Source: Bradyrhizobium sp. SZCCT0153
Lineage (GTDB): Bacteria; Pseudomonadota; Alphaproteobacteria; Rhizobiales; Xanthobacteraceae
DNA length: 64,000 nt
Assembly: GCF_018129995.1 (NCBI RefSeq)
Contig: NZ_JAFCKS010000001.1
Coordinates: 124,001-188,000, forward strand
Direction: 5' to 3'
The notes beneath the pieces were generated by a model, which saw nothing but the letters and a program-made list of their open reading frames with translations, searched no databases and was not told the DNA's origin. This document shows positions 1 to 9,393 of the stretch, piece by piece. The position numbers were made by a program, and so were the translations under genes. Position 1 is the stretch's first letter; each line of letters begins with the position of its first letter.

Positions 1-24
1 AAGCCCGCGCTGTTTGCGAAAAAC

Positions 25-101
25 GCGCCCGTAGCTCAGCTGGATAGAGCATCAGACTACGAATCTGAGGGTCGGACGTTCGAATCGTTCCGGGCGCGCC
101 A
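25..101 (+). tRNA. tRNA-Arg (anticodon ACG)
   Basis: A complete cloverleaf can be drawn. The 7-bp acceptor stem is GCGCCCG (25-31) with CGGGCGC (91-97). The anticodon stem TCAGA/TCTGA closes the loop CTACGAA (57-63), giving anticodon ACG. The T-arm carries TTCGAAT, the discriminator is G and CCA is encoded (99-101). It decodes CGN arginine codons. It is also the probable attachment site of the adjacent element: the recombinase reading frame on the opposite strand runs into it and stops in its anticodon loop. Confidence 0.96.
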
Positions 102-1705
102 CTTCGGTACAAAACTGGGCACTCCAAAACCTGCCGTTTTTACGCTTGAGGCAGCGACGAGCGTACCCAGAAGCACGCTTTTCGATCCCATGATGCGAAC
201 TTCTTTCGCGTCCACTTCCACGCGCTGGGCCAGAGCACGGAGGTGATCGCGGCGGTAGCCGCCCGACTCGGTCCGCACGCGCCTGCGGGCCTGGCGGGCG
301 AAGGTTTTAAGCGCCTGGGGTGTGATGCTTGGCCCGGCTCGATCAAGCGCTCCCTCGGCCCGCTCTGCGTCAGCGCGGGCCTGGTCGCGGACGGACTTCA
401 GCTCGGCCACGCGCTCCTTGAGCATCGGGTCGGAGACGTCAGCGACTCCGTTTTCAATCGCGTCGTACAATCGCTTGAGTTTGGCTTCTGCTTCGGCTGC
501 GCGCTTGCGCAATTCGGCGATATGCGTCGTTCGGCGCTCGGCGCGCTCTTTCCGGCGATGGAGGACGGTCGAGAGGATTTGCTCGAGACGTTTGGGCTGC
601 AACAGGCGCTGCTCGATGTGCTCGACCACTACACCGTCGAGCTTTTCCATCGGAACGGTGCGACCCTTGCAGCCGGTCTCGCCCTGCCGGGCCTTGGTTG
701 AGCAGGTGTAATACCTGTATCTCCCACTCTTCCCGGTCCTCAGCGTCATTGCTCCGCCGCAGGCAGCGCAAAAGCAGATGCCGGTAAGGAGGGTCGGCCC
801 GCTGACGACGCGCGGCGCACTCATTGCGGGGCTGCGCGTTTTGAGCAACGCCTGGACGGCCTCGAACTCGGCGGCCTCGATGATCGGCGGGACCGTCATC
901 TCGACCACCTCGGCCTCTGGCTTTCGCTCGCGTGTTTTCCAATATTTGGCGTTGAAGCGATGGCGGCCGATGTACGTCGTGCGCGTGAGCACCTTGTGCA
1001 CGGCATCGACGCCCCAGCGTCCGCCGTCGCGGGTTCGGATGCCGGCTTCGTTCAGATGTATGGCAATCGATTTGACGCCCATTGCGCCCGAAGAGCCGTT
1101 GCCTTCGCGCGCCAGGCGATAGATCAGCCGCACGGTCTCCGCCTGGATCGGGTCGATCTCCAGCGTCTTCTTGGTGCGATGGCCGCGCTACTCACTGGCT
1201 TCCACGATACGGTAGCCGATCGGCGGCAGTGCGCCATTCCAGAAGCCCTGGCGCGCGTTCTCCTTCATCGCTCGCAGCGTGTGCTTGGCATTCTCCTTGG
1301 ACTGGTATTCGTCGAAGAGTGCCATGATCTGGCGGATCATGTTGCTCATCGGATCATCGCCGAGATCCTGCGTGATCGACGCCAGGCGCACGCCGTTCTT
1401 GGCAAGCCGGCGGACATAGAACTCAAGCTGGAACTGGCGCGGAAGAAGCGGCTGAAGCTGTGGACCAGGATCACATCGAACGCCGGTGGCTTGGCCGTGG
1501 CCGCGTCGATCATGCGTAAGAATTCGGGCCGCCGATCGTCCGTCGCCGATGCGCCGGGCTCGACGTACTCGGCGATGATCTCCCACCCGCGCGACGCGCA
1601 ATAGCCCTTCGCCTGGCGGCGCTGGTCCGGGATGGAGAGATCACTGTCGGCTTGCCGCCCCGTCGAGACCCGCAGGTAGAGAGCCGCCCGAACCGCCGCT
1701 GCCAT
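57..1705 (-). pseudogene. Large serine recombinase, broken by a frameshift and an amber codon
   Basis: This is a site-specific integrase of the large serine recombinase family. The first piece (1705 down to about 1441) has the resolvase catalytic start ALYLRVSTGRQ, with the nucleophilic serine in RVS. The second piece (to 1188) and the third (1133 to 57) carry the recombinase domain, a zinc ribbon (CAACGG, then YYTCS) and a coiled coil. Two lesions are visible. Near 1438-1441 one base appears to be missing, so FSRFFR loses frame before QFQLEFYVRRLAKNG. At 1188-1190 an in-frame TAG follows YRIVEASE, and the next 19 codons up to the next possible start remain open and family-like (RGHRTKKTLEIDP). 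The start at 1705 follows an AAGGGGG ribosome site. The C-terminal tail (RARNDSNVRPSDS) is encoded by the antisense strand of the tRNA. The enzyme is probably inactive unless these are sequencing errors. Confidence 0.85.
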
Positions 1706-1719
1706 GGTGATGTCCCCCT

Positions 1720-1953
1720 TCAGCCGTCTCCAAATAGCTCGTCGAACAGGTCGCCGAACCAAGCCTCAAAGACGGCGATCTCGGCTTCAGCAACCGGCAC
1801 GTCTTCCAGCCAGTCATCCGTCACCGTCCATGTCACCGAAGTGCGCTTCGCTCGTCGCCGGCCAGGACGCGCGGGCGTCACTGCATAGTCGTAGAGATCG
1901 TCGCATTGCGCGTTGGTCGACACGCGCCGCTGCGATTCTTGAGAGCGAGCCAT
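1720..1953 (-). CDS. Small acidic hypothetical protein upstream of the recombinase
   Basis: This encodes a 77-residue protein starting MARSQESQRR. It has a basic N-terminal half and a very acidic C-terminus (WLEDVPVAEAEIAVFEAWFGDLFDELFGDG). It ends 14 bp before the recombinase start on the same strand, so the two are probably co-transcribed and it may be a cargo or accessory gene of the element. The ATG at 1953 was chosen because the codons upstream look non-coding. I do not recognise the family. No signal peptide or membrane segment is visible. Confidence 0.55.
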   Translation of the reverse strand: MARSQESQRRVSTNAQCDDLYDYAVTPARPGRRRAKRTSVTWTVTDDWLEDVPVAEAEIAVFEAWFGDLFDELFGDG

Positions 1954-2070
1954 GGCGCCATTGTGGCAAGCCTGGCCGATCCACTGAACAGCCGAAGTGC
2001 GCGCCACATCACGCTGCGGTGCTCCGACCTCGCGCTTCGTCTGCCGCGTGAGCGCAATCGCGCAGAGCAA

Positions 2071-2206
2071 GCCATGATCGCATGGCAGCAAAGAGCCGGG
2101 CCATCGGAGCGCAGTCAAGGCCGCAAGCCGGCGGAGCCGGTCGCGCGCAGCGCGAGCCTTGACGGCGTTCCGTTGGTCCGGCAGCGGCCTCCCATGCGAT
2201 CATGGC
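2071..2206. repeat. 136-bp imperfect inverted repeat
   Basis: Two 51-bp arms (2071-2121 and 2156-2206) are reverse complements at about 40 of 51 positions. The match includes a perfect outer 15-mer starting GCCATGATCGCATGG and a perfect inner GTCAAGGC/GCCTTGAC. They are arranged symmetrically around a 34-bp GC-rich loop. The mismatches cluster in one block of the arm. No transposase lies inside. It could be a miniature element, a structured non-coding RNA or a dead repeat copy. The open frames across it on both strands look like by-products of the palindrome. Confidence 0.75.
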
Positions 2207-2535
2207 GGGCATCCATGCCGAGCCTGCGCAAAACGACGCTACGCTGCGAACGATGGCGCTCGGAACGTTGATTTTGAATGCCTTCTCGGTTCGAACGGCA
2301 CCAGGCCGCCTAACACGGTGCCGCTGCAGTGCCATCCAAAACAATGTGCAGACAAACACTTACGACCCCCGACGGCCCGGAGCGACACCGTCGCTTTTAT
2401 CTAGCCGTCCTATTCGGACGAGATTTGCGCCCTAGCTCTCGGTCGGTTGATGTCGGGTATTGTCGATAGCGGACGAGAAGGCGGACTCGGCAATATCGAC
2501 GCGAATGATCCGAAACGGGCATTAGCAGCGAGAGG
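2207..2535. other. Gene-poor stretch of the island
   Basis: I see no convincing gene here. Codon patterns are random in all frames and stops are frequent. The only structure noted is a short inverted repeat, CGGCACC (2296-2302) with GGTGCCG (2317-2323). Composition is less GC-rich than the flanking chromosome. Confidence 0.5.
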
Positions 2536-2853
2536 TCAAGTGGCATTTGCAACGACTACGGCCTCACCGATGATCTTGCCTTCCCACAAATAGAAGGCAC
2601 CGACAGCCCGAAACAAAGGCGCGGAGTCGGGTGAGAGGAAAACAACTCCGAGGCGGCGCGACTCGCCGGGCGACATCGACAAACCACCCAAGAGCAATCG
2701 ACAATCCCTCGCGTCAAAATCATCGGGGCGAAGCTTGCAAGGGCAACCAAACCAATCACCTACTATCGGAGAACTGCGACCACCGGCAGAGGTCGCATAG
2801 AGCTTAACGTCAGCGATCAATTCAGGATGCATATATCGATCCAGTGAGGCCAC
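2536..2853 (-). CDS. Small protein resembling EF-Tu domain III
   Basis: This is a 105-residue protein. After a short lead, the chain ADVKLYATSAGGRSSPI, later SMSPGESRRLGVVFLSP and finally FYLWEGKIIGEAVVV follow the order of elongation factor Tu domain III. In EF-Tu these places are held by the EGGR turn, a G-x-F/Y region, a PG turn, the TLIxP strand and the REGGRTVGAGVV strand. There is no GTPase domain, so it cannot be an elongation factor; such stand-alone barrels have no assigned role that I know of. The start is uncertain: GTG at 2853 has AAGAGG 11 bp upstream, while ATG at 2832 begins exactly at the domain. It stands alone in the decaying island. Domain assignment is by eye. Confidence 0.6.
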   Translation of the reverse strand: MASLDRYMHPELIADVKLYATSAGGRSSPIVGDWFGCPCKLRPDDFDARDCRLLLGGLSMSPGESRRLGVVFLSPDSAPLFRAVGAFYLWEGKIIGEAVVVANAT

Positions 2854-3068
2854 TCAGTTGGCTGCCTCTTCCATATCACAGCCATGTCGCTTTGTGGCCC
2901 GACTGCGAAGTTCACCTCTCCTCTGGAGGCCGGTTTGTGGGGTAGTCCGGGAGTCGCTGACCTTTGGCCCGGCCGACGCGATTGACCCGGGGCAGACTCG
3001 CGCGCTCCAGAAAGGACGACGCACTCCACGCTGGCGGTTAGCTCCACGTCTAGCCTCGCAAAGGCTGG

Positions 3069-3431
3069 CTAGGGGAATTGATGTAAGTTGCCCCACCCAG
3101 CCCAAACCCGGGGCTTCAGTTGTAAAGCGAAGTTATCGAGGCGCAGTGGCGGCGCGAAAGTCGCTACCAAAGCCTCTTGTTGCGCGCTTGTGATAATCCG
3201 GATTGATTCCGCGTCGTGAAGTTCGAACTTCGCCAATTCGTGGCCGTTCACTATAAATAGCGTCGTGATCTTTCCATATGACGGGACGAGGCGACAACGG
3301 ATCGTGATCTCCGCTCGAACTGTCGTAAACTCAAGCGTATTGTAGACCCAAGGATCGCCGGGAGTGAGTACGGTCGGTTCACTCTCAAAAAAGGCGAGGA
3401 GTTCATGGTCTGGCGGAAATTCACGGATCAC
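3069..3431 (-). CDS. Hypothetical protein, 120 aa
   Basis: The reading frame has plausible protein composition (PGDPWVYNTLEFTTVRAEI, then ITIRCRLVPSYGKITTLFIVNGHELAKFEL), suggesting a small beta-rich soluble protein. I do not recognise the family. The GTG at 3431 is preferred over a more upstream start because AAGGG lies 6 bp before it and it overlaps the stop codon of the preceding frame (3428-3430), a typical coupled arrangement. There is no signal peptide or membrane segment. Function unknown. Confidence 0.5.
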   Translation of the reverse strand: MIREFPPDHELLAFFESEPTVLTPGDPWVYNTLEFTTVRAEITIRCRLVPSYGKITTLFIVNGHELAKFELHDAESIRIITSAQQEALVATFAPPLRLDNFALQLKPRVWAGWGNLHQFP

Positions 3432-3620
3432 ACGGGAAGCCCTTGGCGGTCTAATTGTTCTAGCCCGATCAAGTAGCACAAGGCGACCTCGTCAACCAGC
3501 AGATCGGCGTCACCGAAATGTCACTATATGGCCCATCGCGCCGTTCCCGCGATTTGATCGAAATGGCGGCAGCCGAAGGGTGACCGGACCACCGGCGAAA
3601 TCGGGCGGACAGCCGCTCAT
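3428..3620 (-). pseudogene. Possible frameshifted small gene
   Basis: An ATG at 3620 opens a frame reading MSGCPPDFAGGP and continuing to GHIVTF, where a stop appears near 3521. One base over, a protein-like frame continues (GDADLLVDEVALCYLIG) to a stop at 3428 that overlaps the next gene's start. The total length is a multiple of three plus one, consistent with a single-base indel in a gene of about 64 codons. The family is unknown. It is listed because the second half looks coding and couples to the next gene; it may also be chance. Confidence 0.3.
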
Positions 3621-3686
3621 GAGGCGTAGCGCAGGATCGTGAGCCATCGCAGATTTGGCGATTGCGGCGTATCGCTGGCTCTGGAA

Positions 3687-3973
3687 TCATAGCGCCACGG
3701 CGAAGCAGTAGTGCCCATCTTCATCGGCCGTGGCGCGCCATTTCTCCACTTTGTGCCCCTTCTTGGCTGCATCTACTGCGCTGGCCGCAATGTCGCCGAG
3801 CCGATCGAGCACATTCTCCGATCCAAATCTTTGACGGAAGGCAGAGGCCAAAGGGGCTCGCGCTGCTTTTCGACGGCCGCCGCGTATTCGCGCTTGATCC
3901 CTTGACCCGTACGTTTCGCAACGGGCGTTTTCGCCCGAAAGCTATTGTGGCTCGGTTGGCTTATCCCGCTCAT
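3687..3973 (-). pseudogene. Possible frameshifted small gene
   Basis: From ATG 3973 the frame reads MSGISQPSHNS and later EYAAAVEKQREPLWPLPS, stopping at 3773. A neighbouring frame carries a very protein-like C-terminus from about 3815 to 3687: ENVLDRLGDIAASAVDAA, then KWRATADEDGHYCFAVAL. The two would join by one indel near 3815-3820. The start overlaps the end of the small membrane protein gene upstream, suggesting coupling. Neither half is recognised. The alternative is a short gene starting at a GTG within the second half (about 41 residues). Confidence 0.35.
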
Positions 3974-4106
3974 GGCTTTCGGCTTCAACGGCCGCGCACG
4001 CGTCCATGCCATGGCATTTGCTTGAGTAATACCGAGCGCTCGCGACGATCGAGCAAACGATCACCACGGAAAGCAGCAGGAAGATCATCCACCGTCGATT
4101 CGACAT
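3942..4106 (-). CDS. 54-residue single-span membrane protein
   Basis: The product starts MSNRRWMIFLLLSVV and has one hydrophobic stretch (about residues 7-24) followed by a short polar tail with two cysteines (SKCHGMDACAAV). The basic start and single span suggest an inner-membrane anchor or an uncleaved signal, with the tail in the periplasm. An AAGG-like ribosome site precedes the ATG at 4106. It overlaps the next small gene downstream (start at 3973). No family is recognised. Confidence 0.45.
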   Translation of the reverse strand: MSNRRWMIFLLLSVVIVCSIVASARYYSSKCHGMDACAAVEAESHERDKPTEPQ

Positions 4107-4195
4107 TTCATGACCTTCTGCAGTGAGAGCCTTCTACGCCAGCGCGGCCGCTTGGCCGGCCAACCGAGGCGAAAGGAGTGGGGTGCCGAATCAAA

Positions 4196-4387
4196 TCAGG
4201 CCTTTGGCTTCGCCTTCGGTCTAGCCTCGCGCTCAAGCCGCTCGGCTTTGAGGCGTTTGAGGTTCTCCCGAAACTCAGGAGTGGCTTGGCTGTCCGCTAT
4301 GGTCTGCCTCGCCCCCGTCGGATTGAGGCTCCGTCGATCGACTTCGTCCGCAATCTGTTGCTCGGCCGACCGCGTAGGCTTGATCAT
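4196..4387 (-). CDS. Charged hypothetical protein
   Basis: The product begins MIKPTRSAEQQIADEVD and is rich in lysine, arginine and glutamate. Its C-terminal helix (TPEFRENLKRLKAERLE) ends in a KPK tail. The ATG at 4387 was chosen because GAAGG lies about 10 bp upstream. The same frame stays open to 4645, so a longer version (for example from ATG 4435) is possible. It is probably soluble and helical. I do not recognise a family and give no function. It is the last gene before the dgd locus and marks the edge of the region that looks accessory. Confidence 0.45.
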   Translation of the reverse strand: MIKPTRSAEQQIADEVDRRSLNPTGARQTIADSQATPEFRENLKRLKAERLEREARPKAKPKA

Positions 4388-4646
4388 TTGCTTTTTGCCT
4401 TCAGATCGATATCCACCAACGAACGTGGCGTCCATCAGTTCATTTCGATTTGGACGGGCGCGTCGGACGTTCTGGAATTCCCCGGATCCTTTGACGAGCC
4501 GCTTACGGCTGACTTGGCCGCTTGAGGTAGCTGTGGAGTCCGTCAGATCGTCTGCCTGCGAGCTCTTAACCTGCGACACTGCCGTGGGCTGAATGATTGG
4601 CTGATGGGAGGCGTCGCCGGGCCCGCTTCGCCAGCTCGGCGGCAAG

Positions 4647-5510
4647 CTAATCGATCTCCGCCTTGGTATTCAGTCCGGGCAGCACGGTGCGAACGTGCTC
4701 GGCCAGCGTTGTCGCCAACAAGGACGGCTTGGCCTCCGAGAATTCCAGCGCGATGCCGATCGTCGGAAGCAGAGGCAATCCGGCCGACACGACGTGAAGA
4801 TCGAACGGAACGGCGGTTCGCGTCAGGACGCTGATCGCGTGACCGGACCGCGCGATCGCGATCAAGCCGGCGAGACTGTTGCTTGCGTAAGCGACCCTGT
4901 AACGTCGGTTGACCGCGTTCATCGCGGCGCAGGCTGCGCGGTAGTCCAGGCTCATCGGCGCCGCCAGGGCCAGAGGCAGGACGTCTTGCGTCAGTATTTT
5001 CGGTTCGGCCTCGTTCGCCACCCAGACGAAGCGCTCCTGGCGGATCACATCGCTCGCGCCGGCATCAGACAGCGAGACCAGCGCCATGTCGATCTGGCGC
5101 CGCGCCAGCATGGGGCGCAGCTCGGACGTCGGGGCGCAGACCATGCGCAGCTCGACATTGGGATGGAGCGCGCAGAACCCCTTCAGCAGCGCCGGCAGGA
5201 AGGCGATCGAGTAGTCCTCCGGGCAGCCCAGGCTCAACGCTCCCTTGAGGCCCTCACCGCTCATGTCGGCCAGAATCTCATCGTGCTGCGCCAGCAGCGT
5301 CTCAGCGTGTGCGAGCAGTTTCTCGCCGGCCGCGGTCAACCTCATTCCTGACCCGCTGCGGTGAAACAGCGGTTGCGTGATCGTCTCTTCCAGCCGTTGC
5401 ATTTGCATGCTGAGCGCGGATTGCGTCCGGCCGATCTGCAAGGCGGCCAGACTGATGGAGCCGACACGGGCCACGACGACGAAATTTCGCAGGAGCGTGA
5501 GATCCAGCAT
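4647..5510 (-). CDS. dgdR: LysR-family regulator, probable DgdR
   Basis: This is a full-length 287-residue LysR-type regulator. It has an N-terminal winged helix-turn-helix (residues 1-60; SLAALQIGRTQSALSMQMQRLE) and a type 2 periplasmic-binding-like effector domain. It is divergent from a dialkylglycine decarboxylase gene, the same arrangement as dgdR/dgdA described in Burkholderia cepacia, where the regulator responds to 2,2-dialkylglycines such as 2-methylalanine. Function is inferred from that arrangement and from the LysR fold. An 8+8 inverted repeat lies just upstream of its start and probably serves both genes. Confidence 0.8.
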   Translation of the reverse strand: MLDLTLLRNFVVVARVGSISLAALQIGRTQSALSMQMQRLEETITQPLFHRSGSGMRLTAAGEKLLAHAETLLAQHDEILADMSGEGLKGALSLGCPEDYSIAFLPALLKGFCALHPNVELRMVCAPTSELRPMLARRQIDMALVSLSDAGASDVIRQERFVWVANEAEPKILTQDVLPLALAAPMSLDYRAACAAMNAVNRRYRVAYASNSLAGLIAIARSGHAISVLTRTAVPFDLHVVSAGLPLLPTIGIALEFSEAKPSLLATTLAEHVRTVLPGLNTKAEID

Positions 5511-5523
5511 CGGTATCAGTCTG

Positions 5524-5575
5524 ATTGATATCCAGCTTGAATAATATCAATTAGCCTGAAGTCAAATGATTGACT
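5524..5575. promoter_or_regulatory. Candidate DgdR operator region
   Basis: Within the dgdR-dgdA gap there are two perfect inverted repeats. One is ATTGATAT (5524-5531) with ATATCAAT (5544-5551), spaced by 12 bp as in LysR-type T-N11-A sites. The other is AGTCAA (5560-5565) with TTGACT (5570-5575). The first sits just upstream of the regulator's start, consistent with autoregulation. The second overlaps a possible -35 for dgdA. Confidence 0.6.
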
Positions 5576-5585
5576 AGAGGTCTGA

Positions 5586-6920
<1,335 letters not shown>

Positions 6921-6940
6921 TCGCCGGGAAGCCTGAACAG

Positions 6941-8548
6941 ATGCAACTCGCCAGGACATATGGCCGTCCGACGCTGTTCTCGCGGCACGGCATGGTCGCT
7001 GCCGCGCATCCGCTTGCGGCGCAGGCTGGTGCACGGCTCCTGATCCAGGGCGGCAATGCTTTCGATGCGGCCGTTGCCACCGCGGCCGCCCTCAATGTGG
7101 TCGAACCGTTCATGTCCGGACTTGCCGGGTTTGGATTGGCAACGATCTGGGCGTCAGACGAGAAGCGCGTTCGCGTGCTCGACTTCACGCCGCCGATGCC
7201 CGCGAGCTTTCCGGTTGGAAGATACACCAGCCGCCTCGATCTCGAGCGCGGCCCGCGGGCGGCCTCAACGCCTGGAAATCTCGCGGGCTGGTGTGAGCTG
7301 CTCTCGCGCTATGGCCGCAAATCGCTTCCCGACGTCCTGGCCCCGGCGATCACGCTGGCGCACGACGGCTTTGCTCTTTCGGATTTCGGTCGCGATGAGA
7401 TCAACGAGCAAGTGCCGCTGCTCGAGCCTTGGCCGGAACTATACGGTGCGTTGGTCAAAAACTACCTGCCGTACGGCATGCCGGTGAAGCTCGGCACCAT
7501 CATCCCTCAGCCTGAACTCGCGCGAACGCTTGCCGAGATCTCCGAACTGGGGCCGGAGCATCTGTATGGCGGCAAGCTCGGCCGACGGATCATAGATCAT
7601 CTCGGCACGCTCGGCGGCAGCCTGACGCTGGCCGATTTCGTTTCCGTCAAGCCGCATTGGCTCGATCCCCTGACCGTGTCGTATCGAGGGCTTGAGCTTC
7701 ACGTCCCGGCGTCGCAATGCGGCGGCTTCCAATTGGCCCTGACCCTCAGGATTCTTGAAGGTTACGACCTTGGGCGCCTGCCGAAGGACGGCGCGGATCA
7801 TCTCGACACGGTCTATCGTGCGATCCGTCTTGCAGCCGGCGAGCGCATCACACACGATCATATGGGGCTGGATCAATCTGACGTCTTGTCCGACGCGGTG
7901 ATCGCGCGGCTCCGGCAGCGCGTCAGCGACGGCCGGCCGATCACCGGTCCGACCGAGCAGTGGATGCCGCAGGATCGTGCCGACCCCGGGCACACCACCT
8001 CGTTCTCGATCGCAGACGCCGAGGGCAATCTGATCTGCATCACGCAAAGTCTAGGCAGCCCGTTCGGCAGCGGCGTCGTGGTGCCGGGGACCGGCGTTTG
8101 CCTCAACAACCACCTCCATTGGGCCGATGTGCAGCCGGGAAGCCCCAACCTGGCCAAGCCAGGCGACGCATTGCCGGTGACCCTGGCGCCATCGCTTGCG
8201 ACGCGGAGCAACCGTCCGGTGCTCGCGCTTGGTACGCCCGGCAGCTACGGCATCCCGCAAACCCAGGCTCAGGCTTTCGTGCAGTATGTCGAGTTCGGCC
8301 TTCCGCTGCAGCAGGCTATCGAGGCGCCGCGTGCGCGGCTTTGGGATGGCCGCTTGATTCAAGCAGAGAACCGCATCGCGCCGGAAACGATCGCCGACCT
8401 GAAACGCCGCGGCCACGAGATCGAGATCCTGGACACCGGGTGGACCATGCTCTGCGGCGGCATGCAGGCCATCGCGCTCGATCCGGAAACCGGAGTGATG
8501 ACGGGTGCCGCCGATCCGAGGCGGGACGGGTACGTCGTCGCCCTGTGA
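6941..8548 (+). CDS. Gamma-glutamyltransferase family protein
   Basis: This is a 535-residue Ntn-hydrolase precursor of the gamma-glutamyltranspeptidase family. The hallmarks are GGNAFDAAVATAAALNVVEP near residue 40 and the autocleavage/nucleophile threonine, probably Thr352, in PGHTTSFSIADAEGN. The C-terminal small subunit contains LNNHLHWADV and GTPGSYGIPQ. No signal peptide is visible, so unlike the periplasmic E. coli enzyme it is probably cytosolic. It lies 20 bp after dgdA, which suggests a joint role, perhaps cleaving gamma-glutamyl or other amide conjugates of dialkylglycines before decarboxylation. That link is inference. Relatives in the family act on diverse gamma-glutamyl or acyl amides. 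Confidence 0.85.
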   Translation: MQLARTYGRPTLFSRHGMVAAAHPLAAQAGARLLIQGGNAFDAAVATAAALNVVEPFMSGLAGFGLATIWASDEKRVRVLDFTPPMPASFPVGRYTSRLDLERGPRAASTPGNLAGWCELLSRYGRKSLPDVLAPAITLAHDGFALSDFGRDEINEQVPLLEPWPELYGALVKNYLPYGMPVKLGTIIPQPELARTLAEISELGPEHLYGGKLGRRIIDHLGTLGGSLTLADFVSVKPHWLDPLTVSYRGLELHVPASQCGGFQLALTLRILEGYDLGRLPKDGADHLDTVYRAIRLAAGERITHDHMGLDQSDVLSDAVIARLRQRVSDGRPITGPTEQWMPQDRADPGHTTSFSIADAEGNLICITQSLGSPFGSGVVVPGTGVCLNNHLHWADVQPGSPNLAKPGDALPVTLAPSLATRSNRPVLALGTPGSYGIPQTQAQAFVQYVEFGLPLQQAIEAPRARLWDGRLIQAENRIAPETIADLKRRGHEIEILDTGWTMLCGGMQAIALDPETGVMTGAADPRRDGYVVAL

Positions 8549-8715
8549 ACGGGCCGCCGACCCGCGACAACTCGGGTGGCCCCCGTCACGCGCCGCGCCG
8601 CCTCCCGGCGAGGTGGGTCGACACTCCGCCGCGCGATCCTGGTGGTTGATTTGAAACAATGATGATCGCGAGCACAAAGTGCTAGGCTCAGCACGTGTTC
8701 GAATCCGAGGACCCC

Positions 8716-9381
8716 ATGGGACGACTGCTCAATATCGTGACGCCGCTGCATACTGCGACCAAGCGCGACTACATGGCCCGCATGAACGACGACAAGATCG
8801 CCTGCTCGCTGAAGGCGCGGGAATACGAGGCCGATTATTGGGATGGCGACCGCCGCTTCGGCTATGGCGGCTACCGCTTCATCGAAGGGCGCTGGGCGCC
8901 GGTCGCCAAGGCGCTGATCGAGACCTATGGTCTGAAGGACGGCTCCAGCGTGCTCGACGTCGGCTGCGGCAAGGGCTTCCTGCTGTACGAGATGCAGAAG
9001 ATCCTGCCGGGCCTGAAGGTCGCCGGCTTCGACATCTCGAAGCACGGTCTCGAAAATGCGCACGAGCAGGTGAAGCCGTACCTCTTCAGCCATCGCGCCC
9101 AGGACGTCTATCCCTATGGCGACGACAGTTTCGACCTCGTCATCTCGCTCGGCACCCTGCACAATCTCCGGCTCTATGAGCTCGATGTGGCGGTCAAGGA
9201 GATCGAGCGGGTCGGCAAGAACAAATACATCATGGTCGAGGCCTACCGGAACGTCGCCGAATTGCACAACCTCGAATGCTGGGCGCTGACGGCGGAGTCC
9301 ATCCTGCACACATCGGAATGGGTCTGGTTGTACGAAAAGCTCGGCTACACCGGCGATTACGAATTCATCTATTTCGAGTGA
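8716..9381 (+). CDS. SAM-dependent methyltransferase
   Basis: This is a class I Rossmann methyltransferase of about 221 residues. Motif I is VLDVGCGKGFLLYEM, followed by an acidic loop (AGFDISKHG) and motif IV-like SFDLVISLGTLHNL. A GTG at 8695 opens the same frame, but the ATG at 8716 has GAGG eight bases upstream and is preferred. It is 12 bp from a zinc-binding dehydrogenase gene, so the pair is probably an operon. The substrate is unknown; such methyltransferase/dehydrogenase pairs are often tied to sugar or small-molecule modification. It lies upstream of the exopolysaccharide genes, but separate transcription is likely. Confidence 0.8.
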   Translation: MGRLLNIVTPLHTATKRDYMARMNDDKIACSLKAREYEADYWDGDRRFGYGGYRFIEGRWAPVAKALIETYGLKDGSSVLDVGCGKGFLLYEMQKILPGLKVAGFDISKHGLENAHEQVKPYLFSHRAQDVYPYGDDSFDLVISLGTLHNLRLYELDVAVKEIERVGKNKYIMVEAYRNVAELHNLECWALTAESILHTSEWVWLYEKLGYTGDYEFIYFE

Positions 9382-9393
9382 CCGGGCGCTCTG

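Noticed and set aside
2854..3068. Small reading frames between 2854 and 3105 on the minus strand
   Set aside because: Composition is random-like and resembles spurious frames common in high-GC genomes; no ribosome site.
1954..4645. Direct repeat of the tRNA-Arg 3' end (distal attachment site)
   Set aside because: Searched by eye for GTTCGAATC and flanks in this stretch and found no convincing copy; it may lie outside the window or be lost.
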